64,000 bases of DNA from Owenweeksia hongkongensis DSM 17368 (lineage in GTDB: Bacteria; Bacteroidota; Bacteroidia; Flavobacteriales; Schleiferiaceae), in assembly GCF_000236705.1 (NCBI RefSeq), contig NC_016599.1, positions 2,232,001-2,296,000 of the forward strand, written 5' to 3'. Position 1 is the first letter of the stretch. Each line of letters starts with the position of its first letter. The translations under genes and the position numbers were made by a program. Below are positions 35,387-44,800 of the stretch, piece by piece. The notes beneath the pieces are model-generated. The model worked only from the letters and a program-made list of their open reading frames with translations, was not told the origin of the DNA and did no database searches.

Positions 35387-35390
35387 CCAC

Positions 35391-35930
35391 ATGAGCTACC
35401 TCTTTTTAAAATCTCTTCACATCATTGGCTTTGTAAGCTGGTTTGCAGGAATATTCTACATCGTACGCCTATTTGTATATCACCGCGAGGCCTGGGATAG
35501 AAATGACGAAACGGGCACCATCCTGCGTAAGCAGTATGAAATAATGGAAGGGCGCCTGCTAAATATCATTCAAACACCCGCCATGGTAATGACTTTGACC
35601 GGGGGCCTTGGCATGCTTATCATCAACCCTTCCTGGCTCAATCAACCCTGGATGCACGTAAAGCTCACCTTAGTAATTGGCCTCATTGCCTATCACTTTA
35701 GCAACTATCGTCAAATGAAAAAACTGCGCACCGAGCCTACCTCATTCAGTAGTTTTGGGTTTAGGCTTTACAACGAGTTGCCCACTCTCGTTCTTATCGC
35801 AATAGTGATGCTGGCCGTGTGGAAAAACCTTCAAGGACTGTGGTTAGGTTTCGGACTTTTACTCATGCTTGGTGTAGTATTTTTTATCGTAGCCAAATTG
35901 TATAAAAAGAGCCGCGAGAAGAAGGTTTAA
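35391..35930 (+). CDS. hemJ: Protoporphyrinogen IX oxidase HemJ
   Basis: 179 residues from the ATG at 35391; an upstream in-frame start at 35307 would put the terminator of RNA copy B inside the gene and is rejected. MSYLFLKSLHIIGFVSWFAGIFYIVRLFVYH is the HemJ (UPF0093) N-terminus with the conserved His10. Further membrane segments with ALVIGLIAYH-like HVKLTLVIGLIAYHFSNYR follow. HemJ oxidises protoporphyrinogen IX to protoporphyrin IX in haem synthesis. It ends in a basic tail. Confidence 0.93.
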   Translation: MSYLFLKSLHIIGFVSWFAGIFYIVRLFVYHREAWDRNDETGTILRKQYEIMEGRLLNIIQTPAMVMTLTGGLGMLIINPSWLNQPWMHVKLTLVIGLIAYHFSNYRQMKKLRTEPTSFSSFGFRLYNELPTLVLIAIVMLAVWKNLQGLWLGFGLLLMLGVVFFIVAKLYKKSREKKV

Positions 35931-36040
35931 GCACATAACAGTGGATTCTACCTGATAGTATTTTCTCTTTTCTACATCATCATTTTACTATGTAAATGAG
36001 TGCTGGAAAACAATACTTTTATACCAAATAAAATTATTGA

Positions 36041-36718
36041 ATGAAGCTCCTGATTGTAGAAGATGAACCTAAAGTAGCGGCCTTTTTAAACCAGGGTTTA
36101 TCCGAACAACGTTTTGAAACCGATGTGGTTTATGATGGTCAAATGGGCTTGAAGATGGCTCAACGAAATTCCTATGACATCATTCTGCTGGACATAATCA
36201 TTCCTTACATCAATGGTATCGAACTTTGCAAAAGCATCAAGGAGACTCACCCAGATGTGCCCATCATAATGCTTACTGCCCTTGGCACTACTGATGATAA
36301 ACTCACAGGGTTTGATGCCGGAGCGGATGACTATTTGGTGAAACCTTTTGAGTTTAAAGAATTGCTTGCCCGCATTAGAGCATTACTAAAACGCAGCACC
36401 GGTCAAATGAGCGTGGGCAACAAAATAAAGGTGGCAGATCTTGAACTGGATTTGGACAAGAAACGGGCTTTACGAAACGAAAAAGTGATTGAGCTTACCG
36501 CTAAAGAATTTTCGCTTTTAGAATATCTCATGCGCCACAAAGGGCGTGTGATTTCAAGGTCAGAGATTGCAGAGCATGTATGGGAAGTAACCTTTGACAC
36601 GGGCACTAACGTGGTAGATGTATATGTAAATCTTCTACGTAAAAAGGTGGATAAAGATTTTGACACCAAACTCATCCATACCAAAATTGGCTCCGGGTAT
36701 ATTCTTAATGCCGAATAG
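36041..36718 (+). CDS. OmpR-family response regulator
   Basis: 225 residues. Receiver domain 1-120 with acidic pair EDE near 7-9, phospho-acceptor Asp51 in DIILLDIIIP, Thr in MLTALGT and Lys in YLVKPFE. C-terminal winged helix about 128-223 (LTAKEFSLLEYLMRHKGRV, then NVVDVYVNLLRKKVD). It is followed after 2 bp by its sensor kinase. The target is not visible; the downstream coiled-coil gene is one candidate. Confidence 0.94.
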   Translation: MKLLIVEDEPKVAAFLNQGLSEQRFETDVVYDGQMGLKMAQRNSYDIILLDIIIPYINGIELCKSIKETHPDVPIIMLTALGTTDDKLTGFDAGADDYLVKPFEFKELLARIRALLKRSTGQMSVGNKIKVADLELDLDKKRALRNEKVIELTAKEFSLLEYLMRHKGRVISRSEIAEHVWEVTFDTGTNVVDVYVNLLRKKVDKDFDTKLIHTKIGSGYILNAE

Positions 36719-36720
36719 CG

Positions 36721-38088
36721 ATGCAAATCCGGAAGAAACTTACCTACCGATTTATTGCCATTGTGGCCTTCATTCTGTTCTTCTCCTCATTGGCTATTTA
36801 TATTTCATCAGCCGATTATCGTAGAGATGATTTTTATAACCGCCTGCTTAACAAAGCCCGAAACACTGCCAAGTTACTTATAGAGGTGGAGGAAGTTGAC
36901 GCCAAGCTTTTGCAACGGATGGAGCAGGACAATCCTTCAAGTCTGCCAGAGGAAAAAATTGTGATTTTCAACTACAAAAACCAACGGATATTTAATACTG
37001 GTGAAAAAGGAGTTTTAAAAATATCGCAAGAGCTAATTGACCAAATACGACTGGAAGAAGAGGTGCGCTATGAGGAAAATGGCTACGAAGTGGTAGGCTT
37101 TATGTTTGCCGACACCTATGATCGCTTTGTGGTAATAGCTGCCGGAAAGGACATTTATGGATTGAGCAAACTTCGAAACCTTCGAAACATTTTACTTTTT
37201 GTTTTTGCGATAAGCATCATCATTGTTTCCATTTCGGGATGGTTATTTGCCGGCCAGGCGCTCCATCCTATTTCTAAACTTGTAGAGCGTGTAAATAATA
37301 TTAGTATTACCAGCCTCAATCTGCGGCTGGATGAAGGTAAAAATCAGGATGAAATATCACAACTGGCTCATACTTTTAATCAAATGCTAGAACGACTCGA
37401 AAAGGCGTTTAAGATGCAAAAGAACTTTATCGCCAATGCATCTCACGAACTTCGCACTCCACTCACTGCAATTACCGGGCAGCTGGAGGTTGTACTAATG
37501 AAAGACCGCAACGAGGAGGAATACAGAAATACGATGGCATCCGTATTGGATGATATGAAGAGCCTCAATCATACTTCGAACCGCCTTCTTCTTTTGGCGC
37601 AAGCCAGCTCTGAAACTTCACAGGTAGATATAAAACCAGTGCGCGTAGATGACTTACTTTGGCAAGTGCAGCAAGAGCTCACTAAACGCAACACCGACTA
37701 CTTCATAGAGATTGGTTTTTCTGAAACGATGGAAGATGAAGCGCAGCTTACCGTTATCGGAAATGAGCAGCTATTGAAAACCGCAATTTCCAATTTGGCT
37801 GAAAACGGATGCAAATATTCAGATGATCATAAGATGGAAATCTTTGTACTTCCAAAATCAAAGCACCTCCATATACTTTTTAAAGATCATGGAATTGGAA
37901 TAGCCAAAGAAGAACTCAAGCATATCTTCGAACCCTTTCACAGAGGTACAAATGCACTGGGTTATAAAGGCCATGGTATTGGATTATCCTTGGTAGATCG
38001 TATCGTACACCTGCACAACGGCAAAATTGACGTCACCTCCGCCCTCGGACAAGGCACCACATTTACCCTCATTATGCCCTACTCATAA
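36721..38088 (+). CDS. Sensor histidine kinase
   Basis: 455 residues: membrane helix about 9-30, an extracytoplasmic sensor loop about 31-158, a second helix about 160-180, HAMP about 180-235, HisKA with phospho-acceptor His242 in ANASHELRTPLTA, and an HATPase domain (N-box NLAENGCKYS, DHGIGIAKEELKHIFEPFHRG, GHGIGLSLV). Partner of the preceding response regulator. The signal is unknown. Confidence 0.94.
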   Translation: MQIRKKLTYRFIAIVAFILFFSSLAIYISSADYRRDDFYNRLLNKARNTAKLLIEVEEVDAKLLQRMEQDNPSSLPEEKIVIFNYKNQRIFNTGEKGVLKISQELIDQIRLEEEVRYEENGYEVVGFMFADTYDRFVVIAAGKDIYGLSKLRNLRNILLFVFAISIIIVSISGWLFAGQALHPISKLVERVNNISITSLNLRLDEGKNQDEISQLAHTFNQMLERLEKAFKMQKNFIANASHELRTPLTAITGQLEVVLMKDRNEEEYRNTMASVLDDMKSLNHTSNRLLLLAQASSETSQVDIKPVRVDDLLWQVQQELTKRNTDYFIEIGFSETMEDEAQLTVIGNEQLLKTAISNLAENGCKYSDDHKMEIFVLPKSKHLHILFKDHGIGIAKEELKHIFEPFHRGTNALGYKGHGIGLSLVDRIVHLHNGKIDVTSALGQGTTFTLIMPYS

Positions 38089-38183
38089 TTTTAATCGCAT
38101 TTTAATTTCGTTTTAATTCCGTCCTAATTCCACGGGCGCACATTTGCTTCAGAAAATAACACAACAATTAATTTTTCTAAGCA

Positions 38184-39047
38184 ATGAAAACAACAGACAG
38201 AAGAAATAAAATTATAGCGGCTACTTCTACCGCACTATTTTTTGTTGCGCTTATCGCAATGATGATAATTCACGATTCTAACCGTTCACTTGAAGAAATG
38301 CTGAATGGTGCCAAATTGAAAAATGAGACTGTGCTTTCTGAAAAGCTGGCTCTGGATAAAGAAATAAATGATTACAAAAAGCAGCTGGCTGCCTTACAAG
38401 GCAAAAATAAAGAGCTGGATAAGTTTTTGGCTACGGCCAATGCCGATCTTGCTAAAAAGGAAAGTCAACTGAAAGTAGCAGGCAAGAACACTTCAAACAC
38501 CAAGGAACTAGCCAACCTGCGTAAAATGCGTTCTGACCTCGAAAATCAAGTTTCAGCCCTTGTAGCACAAATTGCCAGCCTTGAAGGAGCTAACAGTGAC
38601 CTTACCCAGCAAATAGCTAGCCTTACAAACAAAAATCAAGACCTTAAGTCTAGTAATGATTTAATGAAAGCTTTTGCTGCAAACAACTATCGCATGGAAA
38701 CCAGCCGTGGTAAAAGCGAAAAGCTGACTGTGGTGGCTCGTAAAACCAAAAAGCTGAAAATGGGCTTTGACCTTCCTCAGAATGTGGTGGAGAATGTACA
38801 GTTCAAAATCACCATGCCTGACGGTAGCGTGATAGATAAGGAGGAAGATGGACTTACCGCCACCTTGCTAGACATAGAAGATGGATCAGACCTGATGGTA
38901 AGCTTGGAACCAATGGGCGACTTTGAAGTAACGAGACGTATCGAAATGAAATATGAGCCTAAAAAGAAGCTAAGTAAAGGTGTGTACACCATAGACATCT
39001 ACAACGGTGACACCTACATGGTGAGCTGCCAGGTAAAACTTAGATAG
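38184..39047 (+). CDS. Membrane-anchored coiled-coil protein, function unknown
   Basis: 287 residues: a single N-terminal membrane segment (about 10-28), a long coiled coil (about 33-160, with repeated Leu/Lys/Asp heptads), then a C-terminal beta-rich domain (about 175-287, with KLKMGFDLPQNVVENVQFKITMPDGSVI). The type is seen in Bacteroidota but I know of no function. It follows the two-component genes by 95 bp and ends at its own terminator, so it may be a target of that system. Confidence 0.75.
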   Translation: MKTTDRRNKIIAATSTALFFVALIAMMIIHDSNRSLEEMLNGAKLKNETVLSEKLALDKEINDYKKQLAALQGKNKELDKFLATANADLAKKESQLKVAGKNTSNTKELANLRKMRSDLENQVSALVAQIASLEGANSDLTQQIASLTNKNQDLKSSNDLMKAFAANNYRMETSRGKSEKLTVVARKTKKLKMGFDLPQNVVENVQFKITMPDGSVIDKEEDGLTATLLDIEDGSDLMVSLEPMGDFEVTRRIEMKYEPKKKLSKGVYTIDIYNGDTYMVSCQVKLR

Positions 39048-39098
39048 GCTCTTAAAAAAGCAAAGTAGCAAGTAGTTAATTTAGGTAAGTGGGAAGAA

Positions 39099-39127
39099 CC
39101 CTCTCAGTAAAACGAGAGGGTTTTTTT
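39099..39127 (+). terminator. Intrinsic terminator of the coiled-coil protein gene
   Basis: CCCTCTC and GAGAGGG form a 7-bp stem with a loop of AGTAAAAC, followed by seven T. IS copy 2 begins 11 bp later. Confidence 0.88.
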
Positions 39128-39178
39128 ATTGGAATAAATGTCACGTCCTGAAATAGCGTTACACAAATTTGTAACCTT

Positions 39179-39604
39179 ATGAAAGACAATGGCTACGTAA
39201 AGCGTACACAAAAAGATTACAGCTTAAACTTCAAGCTGCAAGTTGTCCAAGAAATAGAACGGGGCGAGTTAAGTCAGCATGGAGCAGTCCGAAAATATGG
39301 CATTCAGGCTCGCAGTACTGTGCTGAGTTGGTTAAGAAAGTATGGTAACTTTGATTGGGAAAATCAAACTCCAATACAAATGCCCAAAACTCCAGAACAA
39401 AAACTGATGGAACTAGAGCAAAAAGTTCGGCTATTAGAAAAGCAGAAAAAGCAGCTGGAACATCAAATAGAACGAGCCGACAAAAAGGCGATCATCTTTG
39501 ATATGATGATAGATATAGCCGAGAAAGAGTACAATATTCCAATCAGAAAAAACTCCTTACCCGAACAGTCAACCAATACAAAGAACACTACCAAGAAAGC
39601 CTAA
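39179..39604 (+). CDS. IS3-family transposase OrfA, copy 2
   Basis: 141 residues, identical to OrfA of copy 1: helix-turn-helix then a leucine-zipper-like coiled coil. Near its end lies A-AAA-AAC in frame (39547-39553), a slippery heptamer. A -1 shift there leads into an open frame continuous with orfB, so OrfA alone and an OrfAB fusion are both expected. Confidence 0.93.
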   Translation: MKDNGYVKRTQKDYSLNFKLQVVQEIERGELSQHGAVRKYGIQARSTVLSWLRKYGNFDWENQTPIQMPKTPEQKLMELEQKVRLLEKQKKQLEHQIERADKKAIIFDMMIDIAEKEYNIPIRKNSLPEQSTNTKNTTKKA

Positions 39605-39618
39605 CGGCTACCTGTAGA

Positions 39619-40470
39619 TTGTTCGGGTATAGCCGTCAAGTTTATTATCGCGCCATTAAAGCCGAAGAAGCCAAAAAGCAACGTGCGCAAAAAGTAGTAT
39701 CACTCGTGCAGGAAAAGCGCATGTCCATGCCTCGGCTAGGCACACGTAAACTTTACCACTTGCTACAGCCAGAGCTGCAAGCACTGGGCGTGGGTCGCGA
39801 TAAATTGTTCCACATTCTAAAAGCAAATCACATGTTAATACAACCCAAGAAATCATACCATATTACCACCAACTCACACCATAGGTTCCGCAAACACAAA
39901 AACGTGATTGCAGACTTACCCATTACCCGGCCAGAGCAGCTTTGGGTGGCCGATATAACTTATGTGGGTACCCGAGAAAACCCCATGTACCTGGCTCTAG
40001 TTACCGATGCCTACTCAAAAAAGATAGTAGGCTACAATGTATCAAACAGTTTGAGTGTGGATGGTGCGCTATCTGCCTTAAAGCAAGCTATCAAAAATCG
40101 AAAATACCCTAGCCAACCTCTGATCCATCACTCAGACAGAGACCTACAATATTGTAGCACCGATTACCAAAAACAACTGGCTAAAGCCAAAATAACCTGT
40201 AGCATGACAGAGTCTTATGACCCATATGCCAACGCCATAGCGGAACGTATAAACGGTATTTTAAAGCAAGAATTTATTGAAGTAGTAAAGGCCGATAAAC
40301 TAGACATCATGAAGCCTTTGGTGGAAGACAGTGTAAGCATTTATAATAAACAAAGGCCACACCTCTCCTGCCAAATGAACACTCCAGAACAAATGCATAA
40401 ACAAGATCAGGTCAAAATAAAATCCTATAAAAAACAAAACCTTGGTGAAGCTAGCTTCACCAAGGTTTAA
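39619..40470 (+). CDS. IS3-family transposase OrfB, copy 2, with Gly-to-Asp change in the active-site motif
   Basis: 283 residues counted from an in-frame TTG; in the frameshift product the domain continues from OrfA. It is the same as copy 1 except that codon 175 (40141-40143) is GAC rather than GGC, changing HSDRG to HSDRD, two residues after the second catalytic Asp. This Gly is strongly conserved in IS3/retroviral-type integrases, so this copy may be impaired. Confidence 0.93.
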   Translation: MFGYSRQVYYRAIKAEEAKKQRAQKVVSLVQEKRMSMPRLGTRKLYHLLQPELQALGVGRDKLFHILKANHMLIQPKKSYHITTNSHHRFRKHKNVIADLPITRPEQLWVADITYVGTRENPMYLALVTDAYSKKIVGYNVSNSLSVDGALSALKQAIKNRKYPSQPLIHHSDRDLQYCSTDYQKQLAKAKITCSMTESYDPYANAIAERINGILKQEFIEVVKADKLDIMKPLVEDSVSIYNKQRPHLSCQMNTPEQMHKQDQVKIKSYKKQNLGEASFTKV

Positions 40471-40522
40471 TTACTATGTTTAATCTATATAAAAACCTGT
40501 ATCGGTTATTTAGGACGGGACA

Positions 40523-40551
40523 AAAAAAAGAAAGGCCGCCATTTGGCGACC
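40523..40551 (-). terminator. Intrinsic terminator of the adhesin-OmpA operon
   Basis: On the minus strand GGTCGCC-AAAT-GGCGGCC is followed by TTTC and a run of eight T. The T-run abuts the end of IS copy 2, and some of these bases may come from the target duplication. Confidence 0.82.
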
Positions 40552-40579
40552 TCTCCTATTCCCTAAAACATCCAAAAAA

Positions 40580-41773
40580 TTATTGTTGAAATTCTACTAC
40601 CACCTTCCGATTTAAGAATTCATTATTTTTCAAATCCTTTACCTCATCGGCTAGTTGAACAGTAATTGACTCTTCGCTCATCTGAAGCCCTTGAACCAAA
40701 AATTGCTTTACCGCTTCGGCTCTACGCATCTTTAGCTTTTCATTATAAGAGCTATCACCCGTGTTATCCGCGTATCCGGTTACCTTAATAGCTCCCGTTA
40801 CTTCAGCCATTGTTTTTGCCAATTCACGCTTTGCATCCTCACTCAATATTGCTGAGTCAAAGGCAAAAAACACAAACTCTCTCTGGGTCTTTGGTGCTTC
40901 TACCTTCTGCTTTTGAGCTTTCAGTTCTGCTAAGTCAGCTTCTTGCTTAGCGATCAAAGCATTCATTTCCTCCATCTGAGATTTTGCGCCCGTCAATTCA
41001 TTGGCTAAAGCACTATCCGCAGCAGTCGGTCTATTATCCACTTTAGCCGATTCTGGCTCACCAAAATATTCAGGGCTAAAGAAATTCACCCCGTACATTG
41101 GATTGTTCTCTTTTTTACCAAAAGTGTACGCTATACCCAAGCCCGTGCTCAGATAAGGATCGTTCCCTGTAGAATTATTATAACCATCAAAACCATCATT
41201 AAAGGCTAGATTATAAGCTACATCCAACTCTACTCTCCATGAAGAGTTGATTTCATATTGAAGACCAGCGCCTACTCGTCCTTCCCAATAATTGTCGTCA
41301 AAGTTTCCGTTTGGACTATCATCTAAAGTCAAGTATCTCTCAGAAGTAAAATTACCCATACCCATACCTAGTCGAGCATAATAATTCCATCGGCTGTCCA
41401 TGTGTCTTTTATCAAGATTGCTCAGGTTAAAAAGTAAATCTGCGGTACCCTCATAAAAACTGTTCTCATAATACTCCACTTCATTTGCACCGGTAAGGCC
41501 TCCTGTTCTAAAACCTACTTGCACTCCCCAAAAAGGAGTGAATTGTTTTTCTACATAAAGGTCTACTCCAAGGTCAAATTTTGTGTTATCGCCATTTAGT
41601 CCTTTCATATCACGACTTGTCTCGGTGTCGTATTTATACGAAGGCAAGTCATACAAGTGAACCAAACGTGCTCCCACGCTCCAGGTTTTTAGTTCTGGCT
41701 GATTGTTTTGGCCGTAAGCCAACCCTGCATTAAGCAGGGTGGCAAAGGCTATATGTTTTATTGAAATTTTCAT
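40580..41773 (-). CDS. OmpA-family outer-membrane protein
   Basis: 397 residues. A signal peptide ends near GLAYGQN. Residues about 30-225 look like an outer-membrane beta-barrel (alternating aromatic strands, GVQVGFRTGG, YARLGMGMG, GVGLQYEINSS-like). About 250-285 is a short coiled coil (LIAKQEADLAELKAQKQ). The C-terminal 105 residues are an OmpA peptidoglycan-binding domain (FAFDSAILSEDAKREL, VTGYADNTGDSSYN, RRAEAVKQFL). It starts 27 bp after the adhesin stop on the same strand, so it is probably a co-expressed partner that anchors or supports surface display. Confidence 0.9.
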   Translation of the reverse strand: MKISIKHIAFATLLNAGLAYGQNNQPELKTWSVGARLVHLYDLPSYKYDTETSRDMKGLNGDNTKFDLGVDLYVEKQFTPFWGVQVGFRTGGLTGANEVEYYENSFYEGTADLLFNLSNLDKRHMDSRWNYYARLGMGMGNFTSERYLTLDDSPNGNFDDNYWEGRVGAGLQYEINSSWRVELDVAYNLAFNDGFDGYNNSTGNDPYLSTGLGIAYTFGKKENNPMYGVNFFSPEYFGEPESAKVDNRPTAADSALANELTGAKSQMEEMNALIAKQEADLAELKAQKQKVEAPKTQREFVFFAFDSAILSEDAKRELAKTMAEVTGAIKVTGYADNTGDSSYNEKLKMRRAEAVKQFLVQGLQMSEESITVQLADEVKDLKNNEFLNRKVVVEFQQ

Positions 41774-41800
41774 CTTTCTAATTATTTGTAAGGTCTTGGA

Positions 41801-44800
41801 TTAATAGATAACTACTCTCTTCACAGCTACTTCGCCTCCCGAAGTAATTCTAAGCATATAGGTTGCATCAGGTAGATGCGATAGGTCAATGCTCAATTTT
41901 CCTTCGTAAGAAGTCTGCTCAGTAAGTTCATACACCATCTTACCTGCTGTGTTGAAGATTACCAAACTAAGCTCTTCCAGCTCGTTTCTATTGATGTCAA
42001 TAGTTATTACGCCATTAGATGGATTCGGGTATAAATCAAGATCACCAAATAGGTTTTCTTCAATTCCAATTCCACCACCTGCCTGGCCTACTACCATTCC
42101 ATGAGAGTAGTTTTCACAACCAGAGTTGTTGGTTACCATTACCTGGTAATTACCACCAAGGTTATAAGCATAGTTCTGATTGGTAGCTCCAGGAATAAGA
42201 ACTCCATCGCGATACCACTGGTACGTGTTATAGTTTCCAGTGCTCAAGGTGGTAGATCCAATTCTAGAAACAACTGGCTTGATAGGTTGTGGCAACACAG
42301 TAACAGAAATACTACCGCTCACATCGCAACCCATTCCATCAGTAAACACATAACTAAGCTGGTGACGTCCGGCTCCTGCTGCTGCAGGATCAAACTGAGT
42401 ACCCGCGGCAATGATGCCTTTACCACTCCAAACCATATTCTGTCCAAAGGATAATTCTACAGCTGGCATGTTTGCACAAATCTCAAGTAGACTTGGAAGA
42501 TTAGGCATGCCCTGAGGTACAACAACCAAAGTAAAGCTTACCACAGTGTCATTACCATTGGCATCACTAATCTTAAATGTATTGACTGTAATTCCAGCCG
42601 GGAAAATACTTCCACTTGGCAACCCTGAAGTTTGTACCACACTTACGTTAGAACAATTATCAGTGGCAACTGGCATAGCGTAAGTATAAGTAGCTCCACA
42701 AGACCCTACTGTATCATTTGCAGGCATGCTGCTTATTATTGGGCTTTGCTTGTCTTCCACCGTTACCGTGAAGCTCGCTGTAGTTACATTATTAGCACCA
42801 TCGGTAGCTGTAAATGTTACAGTTGTGGTTCCTATTGGGAATACACTTCCTGAAGCATGAGAGCTTGAAATAACAGCTCCACTACAGTTATCACTTACAG
42901 CAGGCATGGTGTAGCTTACCGTTGCATCACAACTTCCAGCATCAGCACTTACTGTAATATTTGCAGGAACACCGCTTACCACAGGTGCAACCTGATCGGT
43001 TACAGTAACTACAAAACTTACTGTTGTAGCGTTGTTATCACTATCAGTTGCTGTATAAGTCACAGTAGTATTTCCAACTGGGAATGTAGCACCCGGAAGG
43101 TGAGACTTAGTCCAGGTAACACCACCACAATTATCAATAGCTACTGGTTCTATCCAATTCACCACAGCATCACAGCTATTGGTATTTGGAATCACAGTAT
43201 AGTTGGTTGGCACATTACTCACAGAAGGAGCTACAGTATCCACCACTACCACATTGAAGCTTTGGCTAATTGTATTGCTACTGGCATCTGTTACAGTAAC
43301 ATTTACAACCGTAGTTCCTAGCTGGAACAAAGCACCATTTGCTTTTGAAGTTGTAACCATAGAAACTCCACAGTTATCCGAACCAATAATTGCAGGCCAC
43401 TGCACATTTGCTGCACACTGATTAGCCGGAGCATAAGCAGTAATAGTTGCCGGCAAATTGGTAATGGCCGGATCAATAGTATCCAACACCGTTACAAAGG
43501 CACTCTTTGTTCCTGTGTTGTTACTAGCATCAGTAGCACTTAGTATCACCAAGTTTTGACCAAGATCTGCACAGTCAAATGTGCTTATATCAAGACTGTA
43601 GGTAGTAATTCCACAATTGTCCGTACTTCCATTATTCACATCACTAGGAGTGATAGCTGCATTTCCGGTAGCACCAAGGTAGATAGTGATATTTTGTGTA
43701 GCCATAATTGGCGTCACATTATCTACTACTGTTACTGTAGCCGTTTTCACACTTACGTTAGAATTATTATCCGTTACCGTAAGTGTTACGGTGTTAGCAC
43801 CAAGTTCGGTACAAGTAAAACCGGTTACATCCAAGCTCATACTTTGAATTCCACAAGCATCGCTACTTCCATTATCAATATCTGAAGCAGCAATTGTGGC
43901 TGAACCTGTAGCATCGAGAGATACCGTAATATTCTGTGTAACTACCGTAGGGTTGATAGTATCCATTACTGTAACTGTAACTGCAGCAGCGGTGCTATTT
44001 GCACTTGCATCTACCGCAGTAAATGTTACCGTATTTGCTCCCACATCTGAACAATCAAATGCAGTTTTGCTCAAACTCAGCGATTGAATCGCACAATTGT
44101 CTGTGCTGCCATTATTGATATCAGCAGTAGTAATGCTGGCTGCACCATTGGCATCAAGATAAACCATGTGGTTTTGTGCATAAACTAATGGACTAATAGT
44201 ATCTATTACTGTAACCGTTGCAGATACCGAAGCGCTGTTTAAACTTCCATCTACACCTGTAAGTGTTACTGTATTTACACCAAGGTCTGAGCAATCAAAT
44301 GTAGTCTTATCCAAGCTCAAATTTTGAATAGCGCAGTTGTCAAAACTTCCGTTGTTTACATCTGAAACAGTGATAGAAGCAGCACCATTAGCATCAAGAT
44401 ATACACTGATGTCTTGTGTGATTACGGTAGGGTCCGTATTGTCTTCTACAGATACAGTTGCTTTAGCTGTTTTAGAATTTCCGTTGTTATCCAAAACAGT
44501 TAATGTAACCGTATTAGCTCCAAGATCGGTGCAATCAAAATTGGTAATATCTAAGCTAGAAAAGTGCACCCCGCAGTTATCAGAACTTCCATTATCAATA
44601 TCTGAGACAGCAATTGTGGCTGAACCTGTAGCATCGAGAGATACCGTAATATTCTGTGTAACTACCGTAGGGTTGATAGTATCCATTACTGTAACTGTAA
44701 CTGCAGCAGTGGTGCTATTTGCACTTGCATCTACCGCAGTAAATGTTACCGTATTTGCTCCCACATCTGAACAATCAAATGCAGTTTTGCTCAAACTCAG

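Larger units (their letters stand above)
39139..40522 (+). mobile_element. IS3-family insertion sequence, copy 2
   Basis: 1384 bp, same length and terminal repeats as copy 1 but in opposite orientation. The flanks show AAA on both sides (39136-39138 and 40523-40525), consistent with a 3-bp duplication, although the A-rich target makes this weaker evidence than the TCA at copy 1. It sits between two terminators, 11 bp after one and immediately before the hairpin of the other. Confidence 0.93.

Noticed and set aside
35307-35390. Extended N-terminus for HemJ starting at 35307
   Set aside because: The extension covers the conserved loop and terminator of RNA copy B, and HemJ proteins normally begin at MSYLFLKSLH.
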